Shown piece by piece: positions 17,161-25,505 of a stretch of DNA of 64,000 nucleotides. A program made the position numbers and the translations under genes. This stretch comes from Chelativorans salis. GTDB lineage: Bacteria > Pseudomonadota > Alphaproteobacteria > Rhizobiales > Rhizobiaceae. Within the stretch, counting starts at the first letter, position 1; every line of letters starts with the position of its first letter. The stretch is taken from contig NZ_JAOCZP010000005.1 in NCBI RefSeq assembly GCF_025336525.1, positions 186,001 to 250,000 of the forward strand, written 5' to 3'. Below the pieces are notes generated by a model. It worked only from the letters and a program-made list of their open reading frames with translations. It ran no database searches and was not told where the DNA came from.

Positions 17161-17883
17161 TCAGTTGGCGGAGGCTGTCGGTCGTATGGTGATCTCGCTG
17201 GTGTCGACGCTCTCAGGCGCTTCGATGAGCTGTCGTACGGCGCGGGCAACGTCAGCGGGCTTGAGTGCGATGCGCCGCCACTCCTCCATGGCTTTCGCAG
17301 TTTCTGGATCGGTGATGGTCGAGGCGAGTTCGGACTCGACGACGCCCGGGTTCACACAGGTCACGCGGATGCGGTCGCTCTCCTGGCGCAAGCCGTCGGA
17401 GATCGCCCGCACGGCGAATTTGGTCGCGCAGTAGACGGCGGCCGTCGGAACGACGCGGTATGCGCCGATCGATCCGATATTGATGATCTGGCCGGCTCCT
17501 TGCCGTTCCATCGTCGGCAGCACGGCGCCGATACCCCACAAGACGCCCTTTATGTTGACGTCGACCATCCTCTCCCATTCGTCCAACTTCAGCGCGACGA
17601 GGGGTGAAAGCGGCATGACGCCGGCATTGTTGATGAGCACGTCGATGCGACCCCAGCACTCTACCGCCTGGTTCGCAAAGGCCGTCATTGCGTCCCTGTC
17701 CGTAACGTCGAGCGCCATGGCCTCGACAGAGCCGCCGGCTTCCTTGATTTCCGCGGCCAGCGTTTCGATCCGGTCAAGGCGCCGCGCGCCGAGCAGAATT
17801 CGCGCCCCTGCGGCCCCTAGCTCCCGTGCGAGCCCGGCGCCGATGCCGCTGGATGCGCCGGTAATCAAGATGACCCTATTCAT
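17161..17883 (-). CDS. SDR family oxidoreductase
   Basis: A 240-residue classical SDR. It has TGASSGIGAGLA, the NNAGVMPL motif, and catalytic YCATKFAVRA. The ATG at 17883 has GGAGG upstream. It is a different SDR subfamily from the DltE-like paralogs nearby (YdfG-like). It is divergent from the LysR gene at 17993, with a perfect inverted repeat in the gap, and is probably that regulator's target. Confidence 0.9.
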   Translation of the reverse strand: MNRVILITGASSGIGAGLARELGAAGARILLGARRLDRIETLAAEIKEAGGSVEAMALDVTDRDAMTAFANQAVECWGRIDVLINNAGVMPLSPLVALKLDEWERMVDVNIKGVLWGIGAVLPTMERQGAGQIINIGSIGAYRVVPTAAVYCATKFAVRAISDGLRQESDRIRVTCVNPGVVESELASTITDPETAKAMEEWRRIALKPADVARAVRQLIEAPESVDTSEITIRPTASAN

Positions 17884-17960
17884 TCCTACCTCCGTTCAGG
17901 TTGAAGACTTCTGATGTGGTAGGAAGCTAGACGACGGGAATTGTCGCCGGTATCCTTCCA

Positions 17961-17983
17961 TTGCTAACCTCAATGGTTAGCAA
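17961..17983. promoter_or_regulatory. Palindromic LysR operator
   Basis: TTGCTAACC and GGTTAGCAA form a perfect 9-bp inverted repeat with a 5-base spacer. It lies 9 bases before the LysR ATG and overlaps its ribosome site (AAGGAG). The position suits autorepression by the LysR product and control of the divergent SDR. Binding is inferred from symmetry and position only. Confidence 0.6.
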
Positions 17984-17992
17984 GGAGCGACA

Positions 17993-18910
17993 ATGGCGAT
18001 CGATCTGAACCTCTTGACCTTGTTCCTCGCTGTGGCCGAGGAGGCAAATTTCCGGGCCGCCGCCGACCGTCTCGGCGTCACCCGCTCCGCAGTCAGTCAG
18101 GGGGTTCGGCGGCTGGAGGATGCCTGCGGGGTAGCCCTCGTCACGCGCACCACCCGCAGCGTGCGCCTGACGGAGGCGGGGGAGCGCTTCCGTGCCGCAC
18201 TCTCCCGGCCGCTGGCGGACGTGCAGACGGCGATGGAGGAGATAGCGGGCGACACCGCCCCGCGCGGCCTGCTGCGGATTGCGGCGACCTCGATCGCCGA
18301 GCAATTCCTTTCCGGCCCGCTCATCGTGTCGTTCGCGGAGGCCTATCCCGAGATCACGATCGACATCACCGTGACCGATGATGAGTTCGACATCGTTGCT
18401 GCGGGGTTCGACGCCGGCGTCCGCTTAGGGCACGTGATCGAACAGGATATGATCGCCGTCTCCTTGACCGGCGATCAGCGAGAGGTCGTGGTAGCGGCGC
18501 CGCAATATCTCAAAATCCACGGATCACCGGACCATCCTCGCGATCTGGTCGACCATCGGTGCATCGGTTGGCGGCCCGCCCCTGGCGTCGCACCGTACAG
18601 ATGGGAGTTCGAAGAAGATGGACGCGCCTTCGACGTAGCGGTCGAGCCGCAGATCACGACGAACGATCTGCTCCTGATGATCCGGACTGCACTGGCAGGC
18701 GGCGGTATTACGTTCGCCATGGAGGAGACGTTTCGCCCCTATCTCGACTCTGGCGCGTTGCTCTCTTTACTGGACGACTATCTGCCGCCGTTTGCAGGTT
18801 TCTTCTTGTACTTTCCGCACCGCCGGAACATGGCGCCCAAGCTTCGCGCGCTCGTCGAACATGTGCGACGGTACAGACGGGAGCAGGTTGCATCCACACC
18901 GCATCTATGA
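17993..18910 (+). CDS. LysR-family transcriptional regulator
   Basis: A 305-residue LysR regulator. The N-terminal winged helix-turn-helix is clear (NFRAAADRLGVTRSAVSQGV, then RLEDACGVALVTRTTRSVRL). An effector-binding domain follows from about residue 90, with FDAGVRLGHVIEQDMIAV in the usual place. Length is normal. It is divergent from the SDR at 17161-17883, which it probably controls. Confidence 0.92.
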   Translation: MAIDLNLLTLFLAVAEEANFRAAADRLGVTRSAVSQGVRRLEDACGVALVTRTTRSVRLTEAGERFRAALSRPLADVQTAMEEIAGDTAPRGLLRIAATSIAEQFLSGPLIVSFAEAYPEITIDITVTDDEFDIVAAGFDAGVRLGHVIEQDMIAVSLTGDQREVVVAAPQYLKIHGSPDHPRDLVDHRCIGWRPAPGVAPYRWEFEEDGRAFDVAVEPQITTNDLLLMIRTALAGGGITFAMEETFRPYLDSGALLSLLDDYLPPFAGFFLYFPHRRNMAPKLRALVEHVRRYRREQVASTPHL

Positions 18911-18982
18911 ACGCTCATACCGGCAGGCAGGTCTTTCTGTCCACGGCTTCTCCGGACGATCCAAGTTTCGTATATTCCGTTC

Positions 18983-19398
18983 ATGAAGAATCCGAACGAC
19001 AATCAGATTAACACCCTACGGAACGCCATCGACAAGTTCATGCGCCGGTTCAAGATCGCCGAGACCGCAAGCGAGACGGGCCGAAGCTCAACCAGATCGA
19101 CCTCCAGGCGATGTTCTTTGTCGCCGATCATCCCGGCTGCACGGCAAGCGAGGTCGCCCAGTATCTGGGCGTAGCCGCGACGACCATGTCGGCGGTTGCC
19201 GACCGCCTGGTGCGGCAGGGGCTCATCACGCGGGAGCGGGTGTTGAGCAATCGGCGGATCGTGCCCCTTACCTTATCCAAGGAGGGGCGGCGACGGGTGG
19301 ACGCAGCCGTGCAGATGCAGAACAACCATTGCCGCGCCATGCTGTCGGCCCTCGAACCGGACGAGCGAGCGGGGTTCCTGTCGGCGATGCCAAAATAG
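18983..19398 (+). pseudogene. MarR-family regulator, frameshifted
   Basis: The ATG at 18983 starts MKNPNDNQINTLRNAIDKFM and runs to about 19078. A one-base deletion near GGGCC then puts the rest in another frame: KLNQIDLQAMFFVADHPGC, then winged helix-turn-helix ASEVAQYLGVAATTMSAVAD and DRLVRQGLITRERVLSNRR. Joined, the two parts make one complete MarR protein of about 138 residues. It is either a recent pseudogene or a sequencing error. Confidence 0.7.
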
Positions 19399-19441
19399 CA
19401 GACTCGCCCTGAAAACGCGAAATTCGTAATATACATTCCTC

Positions 19442-20241
19442 CCTGTCGAGGCCGGTGAGATCATCTTGCTGTCACGCAACGACGAGGACGTCATCGGCAG
19501 CGCGGCCAATCTCAGACCTGTCAACGCCCACTTTTTGATCCAGCCCGCACCAGCCGGAGGGCTGATGCGCATCGTCCACGGAGGTGGCGGCGAGAGAACG
19601 CAAATCCTCTGTGGCTATATCGGCACCAACATGCCGAACATGCCGATCATGCCGATCATGCCGATCATGCCGATCATGCCGATCATCGCCATCCTGCCCC
19701 GAGTCCTCAAGATTGGGGCGGAGCAAGGGGCTTCCGCCAACTGGATCGAAAGCTCGTTCCGCTTTGCAGCGCATCAGCTGGCCGACGGCCGGATCGAATC
19801 GCCGACGGTTCTCGCCAAGCTTGCCGAACTCCTGTTCATGGAAGCAGTACGCCGCTATGTGGCCTCGCTTCCGCCCGAGACCAGCGGATGGGTCGCCGGC
19901 CTGCGCGATCCTGTGGTCGGGCGGGCGCTGGCGCTGCTCCACAGCAGCATAACCCACCGCTGGAAGACGGAAGAGCTCGCGCAGGAGATCGGGTTGTCCC
20001 GCTCCGCGTTTGCGGAAAGATTCACGACTCTCATGGGCGCACCCCTATGCGCTATCTGGCAAACTGGCGGATGCAGGTCGCCGCCCAGCGTCTGAAGGAC
20101 TCCCATGAGCCTATCGCCCGCATCGCCTTCGAGATCGGTTACGAATCGGAGGCGGCGTTCACCAAAGCATTCAGGCGGGCGTTCGAGATGCCGCCGGTGA
20201 CTTGGCGCAAACTGCAATCGGGCGTGAGCGCGGCGCCCTGA
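19442..20241 (+). pseudogene. AraC-family regulator, 5'-truncated and frameshifted
   Basis: The frame opens inside a cupin-type sensor domain (PVEAGEIILLSRNDEDVIGS), so the first ~50 residues are missing. It continues through LPPETSGWVAGLRDPVVGRA and WKTEELAQEIGLSRSAFAER. Near 20045 the frame shifts, and MRYLANWRMQVAAQRLKDS and AFEIGYESEAAFTKAFRRAF continue in another frame to 20241. An in-frame 9-bp repeat (19628-19681) replaces the usual residues before LPRVLKIGAEQ. Two lesions and the missing start make it non-functional. Confidence 0.7.
19628..19681 (+). repeat. 9-bp x 6 tandem repeat inside the AraC pseudogene
   Basis: Six perfect tandem units, two AACATGCCG and four ATCATGCCG, followed by a partial unit ATCATCGCC. 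The translation is Met-Pro-Asn/Ile repeated. Because the unit length is a multiple of three it keeps the frame, and it looks like slippage expansion in a gene no longer under selection. Confidence 0.9.
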
Positions 20242-20747
20242 CAGGGGCATCAGATAAGTGAGCGCTCCGCGGTTGCTCCCTGGGCGCCAGCTATTCTTGC
20301 AGGCTTTCTGGATAAAGGTCGGTCAGCTTGGTGAGGATGGCCTACGTGTTCAGTCACGACTAGTCCACGCTCCCTCGATGTCCGCTCTTCAAAGATCCAC
20401 AGACTCAAGGCTGCCAGTCCGATTGGCCCGACGCTGCCGATGCTCTCGTGTTGGAGGCTGCCTTGGCCCACGATCCAGAAACCCAGGAGAAGATTGGCGC
20501 TGGCTTGAAGAGCTTCAGCGCGCGAAGCGCTGATTTCGGGAGCAAGTACTTCTGGGTGAACAGGACAGACGGCACCACGAGGAAACGCTCTCTCACAGCA
20601 TGTGCTTGGAATACCCAAGCTCGCCTTGAGTATGGGTACACGGCGCATCTGTTCATCGCGTCCGCGTTTGGCTAAGAGTTGGATCATTTCGGAAACACAA
20701 CAGTCATCTGACCCCGGGGTACCGGGGCCGTTCCACTCGGCGAGGTC
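20242..20747. other. Gap with no supportable gene
   Basis: About 500 bases between the AraC pseudogene and the membrane protein. A plus-frame stretch at 20448-20675 encodes a helical-looking segment (LEAALAHDPETQEKIGAGL), but I recognise no family and no ribosome site. A GC-rich near-palindrome, CCCCGGGGTACCGGGG, lies at 20712-20727. Confidence 0.4.
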
Positions 20748-21461
20748 TTGGCGGCGGTCGCAGAGCGCATCCACTATGCCGAAGGACGCCGCACGAATTT
20801 CACCGTGGTAGCAGGCGCATTGCTAGCGGGCGGGATCGCCGTGCTCACCTTCATCATCGACAGGCAGCTGGCGAGGATAATCACTTATCCTGCCGTAGCG
20901 GCGGCCATCGCTTCCATTGTGCTGCTCGTCGTCTATGCACGGCAGACCAACCGGTATCCTTGGACTGATGCCACACGGACATGGAAGTGGTTCTATCGCG
21001 ATGCTTTACCGAACCAAGCGCAGTTCGATCCCAAATGGTGGACCATCTTGTGGTTTGGCTCCGAACGCGAACGCCTGAAAGCCGCTTACGCCGAACAGTT
21101 GCCAATGTTCCGTGCGCGTTTGGGGGATCTAAAGGACGCAGCCAACAGCTTCGACCAGGACGTGCAGCAGCTCTACGTTCTTCACATCAATGAGAAGTTT
21201 AAGAACGTGCATCTCTCACAGCTGCGCTCCCTCTTCCAAATCGGAGTTTGGGCTATCGTGGCACTCGTGCTGCTGGCGGTTATCGTTGGCGCTTGGGCCG
21301 ATCGACAGCGCCTGGCGGAGCATCGACTCACCGAGACCTACGGCGACCTGCGTCTTCAAGTTGCATGGCGCTTCATTTCCGTTTCAGAGGAGGATCAAAC
21401 TGTGCTAGTTCAAGTCGCGGCGCAGAACTTGGGGCAGAATCCGGTGGCGGCGCCGTCGTGA
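20748..21461 (+). CDS. Putative membrane protein of unknown function
   Basis: Up to 237 residues from a TTG at 20748; an in-frame stop at 20709 limits the start and no good ribosome site is seen, so the true N-terminus may be lost. Two close hydrophobic segments near residues 20-60 and a third near 165-190 (ALVLLAVIVGAWA) are separated by a long polar helical region with LYVLHINEKFKNV. I do not recognise the family. It sits among decayed phage and regulator genes. Confidence 0.5.
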   Translation: MAAVAERIHYAEGRRTNFTVVAGALLAGGIAVLTFIIDRQLARIITYPAVAAAIASIVLLVVYARQTNRYPWTDATRTWKWFYRDALPNQAQFDPKWWTILWFGSERERLKAAYAEQLPMFRARLGDLKDAANSFDQDVQQLYVLHINEKFKNVHLSQLRSLFQIGVWAIVALVLLAVIVGAWADRQRLAEHRLTETYGDLRLQVAWRFISVSEEDQTVLVQVAAQNLGQNPVAAPS

Positions 21462-21598
21462 TTCTTTCTGGACGTAAATGCGTCTCCCGTTCCTGCGGAG
21501 GTGACCGCATCGACGGAGGAGGTGGCTCGAATATCCCCTGACGGCACCGCCTATTATACGCTGTTCGTCCGCCTCCGCCGGCTTGACGGGAGGGCATC

Positions 21599-21930
21599 AT
21601 GGAAGTGACCAACAAAGCTAAGGGTCTTCAGGGCGTTCGGATTGACGGCGGCCGCGCCGTCTTCCTCAAGCCCAGTGTGAGGCCCGCGACCTGAAATTGT
21701 CGGGCAAGGAGCTGGAGCGCGCCAAGCGACTGCCGTTCCTTTCCTTCGGCAAGGCTGAGAAGAAGTCGGCTTCGGCAAAGCTCAAAGCGAGGCACCGCGG
21801 CGGCGGCTCGTATTCGATCATGCGAGGCGAGGAAGAGCTCGTCGAGAAGCTGTCGAAGGAGGACGCCGAGACGTTCAATGCGATGTCCGACGAGGACAAG
21901 GCGGCCTACGTCGAGACGGTGAAGAAGTAA
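21599..21930 (+). pseudogene. Phage-derived small protein, frameshifted
   Basis: ATG 21599 reads MEVTNKAKGLQGVRIDGGRA, then VFLKP, and stops at 21694. A second frame continues EARDLKLSGKELERAKRLPF and runs to a TAA at 21930, ending AAYVETVKK. The junction, between a strand that normally reads LxPGE and the rest, is a small insertion near 21675. The first part resembles small phage structural-operon proteins that precede head-tail connectors, which agrees with the next genes. Confidence 0.5.
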
Positions 21931-21945
21931 GGAAGCCCCAGATAT

Positions 21946-21981
21946 GTGTCAGGCCGCCTCTCACGAGGGGTGGCCTGACAC
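21946..21981. terminator. Strong stem-loop terminator (convergent)
   Basis: GTGTCAGGCC pairs perfectly with GGCCTGACAC, with an inner CCTC/GAGG stem, then CTGTGGTTTCTT. It lies between the end of the phage-derived frame (21930) and the stop of the minus-strand csbD-like gene (21992), so it can serve both directions. Confidence 0.75.
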
Positions 21982-21991
21982 CTGTGGTTTC

Positions 21992-22174
21992 TTAGCGTTT
22001 TAGAGCGTCGCGAAGCTTATCCTTGACCTTGCCATAGCCCTTTTGCAGGCGTCCTTCAGCCTTGTCGGCTTTGCCTTCGGCACGCATCTTGTCGTCGCCG
22101 GTGGCTTTTCCGACGGTCTCTTTGGCGCTGCCGCGAGCCTTCTTCGCGGTGCCCTTCACTTCGTCCTTGTGCAT
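21992..22174 (-). CDS. CsbD-family stress-response protein
   Basis: A 60-residue CsbD-like protein, Lys/Gly/Ala-rich and hydrophilic (MHKDEVKGTAKKARGSAKET, ending YGKVKDKLRDALKR). I start at 22174 because GGAGAAAG lies eight bases upstream and the family begins M-x-KDEVKG; an ATG at 22186 is in frame. CsbD proteins are abundant under general stress but have no known biochemical activity. It looks intact and is inserted among decayed phage genes. Confidence 0.88.
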   Translation of the reverse strand: MHKDEVKGTAKKARGSAKETVGKATGDDKMRAEGKADKAEGRLQKGYGKVKDKLRDALKR

Positions 22175-22243
22175 GGCTTTCTCCATAGCTGACGATGACG
22201 AACCTGCGCATCAACCGAATGTTCCAGAAGCTAGGAAAATCAG

Positions 22244-22720
22244 ATGGTGGGCTACGGCGACGATGCGGGTTTTCAGGCCTGGGCGACTGAGAACGGCTAT
22301 ACCGTTCCGGCCAACACTGTTGCGGCTGCCCGGCAGCGCGTATGTGGACGCCGTGTGCGGCGATCGCTTCCCGGGCGAGCCAACGGGAGGTATCGAGCAG
22401 GATCGGGCATGGCCTCGCACTGGTGCCGCGGACAAGCGGGGCAAGGCGATCGCAAGCAACGCCGTTCCGAACCGCGTTGTTCATGCCAGCTATCATGCCA
22501 CGCTGGCAGAGTTGGACAGCCCGGGCAGCCTTGAGCCAATCATAACGGCAGGCGAGCGGATCAAGCGGGAGAAGGTCGGGCCGCTTGAGACGGAATATGC
22601 CGACACGGCCGATATGGACCCCGTGCAGTCGATGACGCCAGTGCTGACGGCGATCGAGGAGCTGCTTGAGCCGCTCCTGAGGACGTCGGCCGATATCCCA
22701 GCCATATTCTGGTGGTGTGA
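22244..22720 (+). pseudogene. Phage DnaT-like / head-tail connector protein, frameshifted
   Basis: MVGYGDDAGFQAWATENGYT starts the typical phage DnaT-like fold. A frame change near 22330 leads into GSAYVDAVCGDRFPGEPTGG and IEQDRAWPRTGA, and the family core ends with PVLTAIEELLEPLL. A further shift near 22690 gives an end at the TGA at 22718. These proteins sit between capsid and tail genes in siphophages. At least two lesions make it non-functional. Confidence 0.6.
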
Positions 22721-22721
22721 C

Positions 22722-23110
22722 GTGGCGAAGTTCGACTATGGCCGGTCCAAGGCCACCGCAGCGCGGCTCATCAAGCGATATGGCCAGCAGGGTGCAATCC
22801 GTCGCACCACGATGACCGGCGGCGATCCGTGGAACCGCCTGGAACGAACGATTACGCGTGCACCCTCGTCGTGATCGAGTATTCGGCATTCGAGCGCCAG
22901 GGTTCCTCCATCGGCGCAACCGATAAGCGCGTTCTCATTTCGACCGAGGGCGTCACGATCCCGGCCTATGGCGATGATCCGGACAGCGCAAACGCGCCGA
23001 CAGAGCGGGACCAGAGTGTGGTGGGCGGAACGGCGCATGAGATCGTGCGCGTTGATCCGCTCGACCCGGGCGGAACCGTGGTCATGTGGACGGCGCAGGT
23101 GACGTTCTGA
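22722..23110 (+). pseudogene. Phage head-tail joining (neck) protein, frameshifted
   Basis: A GTG at 22722 reads VAKFDYGRSKATAARLIKRY and GQQGAIRRTTMTGGDPWN. After a frame change near 22845 it continues TNDYACTLVVIEYSAFERQG, then ATDKRVLISTEGV, and ends LDPGGTVVMWTAQVTF at 23110. Joined, this is a complete neck protein of about 125 residues, next in phage order after the DnaT-like connector. Confidence 0.6.
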
Positions 23111-23566
23111 TCAGGTGCTTAGTCCGGGCCATGTCGAGTCGACCATCAGCTTTCTACGGCAATAGGAATCCGGCACAAACTCCCCGTTCGATTTATCTCT
23201 GCATCTCCAGATTGGCTGGTAGTATTGGTTGTAGAACTGATCCCAGGCAACGCCGGATGAGCCATAGCTCGGGGAATAACCTCCACCATTGCTAGCGCCG
23301 ACCCCTGCAGCCAGAGCTGCCCCGCTGACGCCAATCGCCGTTGCAAACATCGCGTTGTCTACCTCAATAAGCTTGAGGCATTTTTCGGCGGTAGCACCAC
23401 GCCGGGCGAGCAGCTTAGCAGCTGCGAGGCGATAATTCTCGTCTGTATTTTCAGCAACTATTCGGCAAAGGTTCGCGGTGTTCTTATTCGGAAGTCCAGC
23501 TACGTCGTAGGTTGTTGTGGTTGCGCACGCTGCGGTTAGGCCAGTCACGGCCATAGCAATGATCAT
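23111..23566 (-). CDS. Putative lipoprotein of unknown function
   Basis: A 151-residue protein beginning MIIAMAVTGLTAACATTTTY. The short hydrophobic leader ending in a cysteine suggests a lipoprotein, although the lipobox (LTAAC) is weak. The middle has KLLARRGATAEKCLKLIEV, a Gly-rich hydrophobic part follows, and the C-terminus is Tyr/Ser-rich with CRDKSNGEFVPDSYC. I chose the ATG at 23566; the frame is open 144 bases further, but that part overlaps the phage gene on the other strand. It runs opposite to the phage remnants and may be a phage-carried cargo gene. Confidence 0.6.
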   Translation of the reverse strand: MIIAMAVTGLTAACATTTTYDVAGLPNKNTANLCRIVAENTDENYRLAAAKLLARRGATAEKCLKLIEVDNAMFATAIGVSGAALAAGVGASNGGGYSPSYGSSGVAWDQFYNQYYQPIWRCRDKSNGEFVPDSYCRRKLMVDSTWPGLST

Positions 23567-23659
23567 TCTTTTCAAGATAGCCCCTCCATTCCCCAAAGGC
23601 AGTGTGGGGGGAACTACTCTCGCCGTCCAGTGCCCGAGCAGAAAAGAGGCGAGGAAACG

Positions 23660-24717
23660 ATGCCCCGCAAATCCGCCCGCCAGCTCGTCGACGAACTCGT
23701 CCAGCGTCATGAACCGCGCCTTCGTGAGGCAATCCTCGCCGCCATCGACGACATCCGAAACTCGATCAGGCTACGCGTGGTTATCGAGCGTCTTGAGCGT
23801 GGTGATGTAACCGGCGCAACTGAGGCGTTGCAGATCGAACCGGAAGCCTTCGCCAGGCTTGAGCGGGCGACATTCGATGCCTATGCGGATGGTGGACAGG
23901 CGGAAGTCGGAAACCTGCCGCTGGTCAGAGATCCCAATGGCAACCGCGTCGTGTTCCGCTTCGGTATCCCCAACCCGGAGGCCGAGGCCTGGTTGAGGGA
24001 GCATTCCTCAACGCTGGTAACGCGCATCGTTGACGATCAGCGCCAGGCGATCCGGCAGCACCTGACGACAGGGCTTGCCGAGGGCCGCAATCACGTCAGA
24101 CAGCGCTGGAAACCGTTGGCAGGGTCGTACGAGGCAGCAACCGGCGCGAGGGCGGTATCATCGGCCTCACGGCACCCCAGGAGCGCTATGTGAGCGCGGC
24201 GAGGCGGGAACTGCTCTCGGGCGATCCAGAGGCGCTGCGGCGCTATCTGACGCGTGGCCGGCGCGATCGGCGCTTTGACCGGGCCGTCATGAAGGCCATG
24301 CGCGAGGAACGGCCGCTCAACGCTGAAACGGTGGACAAGGTCACGGCTCGCTATGCCGACCGGCTCTTGCAGTTGCGTGGCGAGATGTTGGCCCAGAACG
24401 AGACGCAGGAGGCGATATCCAAGGCGCGCGCCGATGCCATCCGGCAGCAGATCGTGGCCGGGAAGATCGATGCGCAGGCGGTGACGAAGGTCTGGCGTCA
24501 CACGCCGCAGGAGCATCCCCGCCTTCACCGTCAAGCAATGAACGGCAAGAGCGTGCCCTACGGGGAGGATTTCGAACTGCCGAACGGCGCAAGGATGCCG
24601 TATCCCCATGCCCCTGACGCACCCATAAGCGAGAAGATGGGATGCAAATGCATCTTCTCCTACAAGATCGACTTCTTTGCTGCGGTTGAGCGCCGGTTTC
24701 GCGCTGAGGCGGTTTAA
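23660..24717 (+). pseudogene. Phage head morphogenesis (minor capsid, Mu gpF-like) protein, frameshifted
   Basis: ATG 23660 (GAGGAAA upstream) reads MPRKSARQLVDELVQRHEPR and runs through VEAWLREHSS-type helical sequence to about 24100. Two frame changes between 24090 and 24190 lead to ERYVSAARRELLSGDPEALR, RRDRRFDRAVMKAMREERPL and finally MGCKCIFSYKIDFF at 24717. Head morphogenesis proteins of this type typically end in a Cys-rich segment. Joined, it is about 350 residues. It is the largest piece of the decayed prophage. Confidence 0.6.
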
Positions 24718-24752
24718 CGCGGACTGGCGAGGGAAGATATATACCCGGTCGA

Positions 24753-24914
24753 CTAAAACACGGCGAGGTATCTCAAGAGCGCGATGACGCCAATGATGAT
24801 CACAACGATATTTGCGATCTGTTTCGTGCGCCCATCCAAGGGCAACCTGCCGATCAGATAGAGCACCAAGATCACTACGAGAAAGGTGATCAGGATGCTG
24901 ATGAGAACGCTCAT
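24753..24914 (-). CDS. Thivi_2564-type small membrane protein
   Basis: A 53-residue protein. ATG 24914 follows AGGGGAATTCATT. It reads MSVLISILITFLVVILVLYL, a short polar turn LDGRTKQIAN, then IVVIIIGVIALLRYL, so it is two membrane helices and little else. Pattern and length match the Thivi_2564 small membrane protein family. Function is unknown. It lies between the phage remnant and an MFS stub. Confidence 0.75.
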   Translation of the reverse strand: MSVLISILITFLVVILVLYLIGRLPLDGRTKQIANIVVIIIGVIALLRYLAVF

Positions 24915-24926
24915 AATGAATTCCCC

Positions 24927-25500
24927 TCAAAAACCGAATGCTCGCATCAACTCGCTCTGATTGCAATGGTTCCGGTTGATCGGAGCCTTGAACAAGGATG
25001 GGACAGTTCTGAGCTGTCCCAGGAGAGAGGCGATCGCGACCGCGCCAGCCAAATCCGCCCCCATGGTGCGGAACAGCTCGATACCGATAGCCTCTATCCC
25101 GAACGTGACGAAGCTGTTCAAGGCGATGACGAGCACCAGTAGTCCGAAGGTCAGGCCCTTGGGGGCAGGCTTTTCACCCGTGGTTTCGGGTTCGGTGGAG
25201 CGCCCAGCCTCCGGCAATCCAAGCAGCACCAAAGGACAGACGAGCAGAAACATGGTCCCGGCATAGACAAGGACCGCGCCCCGCCAGCCGAACGCGCGGT
25301 CGAGAAGCGCGGTGACAGGCCAAAAGACACTTCCCGCAAGGCCGGTGAAAAGCATCAAGGTGCCAATCAGACTCCGCGCCCGATCATCTGCATAATTCGC
25401 GAGATAGACATAGGCGGCCGTGGTCAGGAACATCGCCCCGGCAAGGCCGATTATCGCCCATGCGGTCGCCGCCTATTCGCTGACCTCGAACCGCCGCGCC
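24927..25500 (-). pseudogene. MFS transporter remnant
   Basis: The minus strand encodes about 165 residues of a major facilitator protein: MFLTTAAYVYLANYADDRAR, then LDRAFGWRGAVLVYAG and GLPEAGRSTEPETT. It covers roughly helices 4-8. Upstream a stop codon interrupts the frame near 25475, and downstream the similarity ends after LLGQLRTVPSLF. Both ends of the gene are missing. Confidence 0.6.
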
Positions 25501-25505
25501 TATGA

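Noticed and set aside
19411-19440. An AT-rich TTCGTAATATACATT stretch similar to one before the MarR start as a shared MarR operator.
   Set aside because: The two stretches share only about ten bases and are not clearly palindromic; too weak to call.
19628-19681. Short tandem repeats as a CRISPR array.
   Set aside because: Units are 9 bp with no spacers and lie inside a coding remnant.
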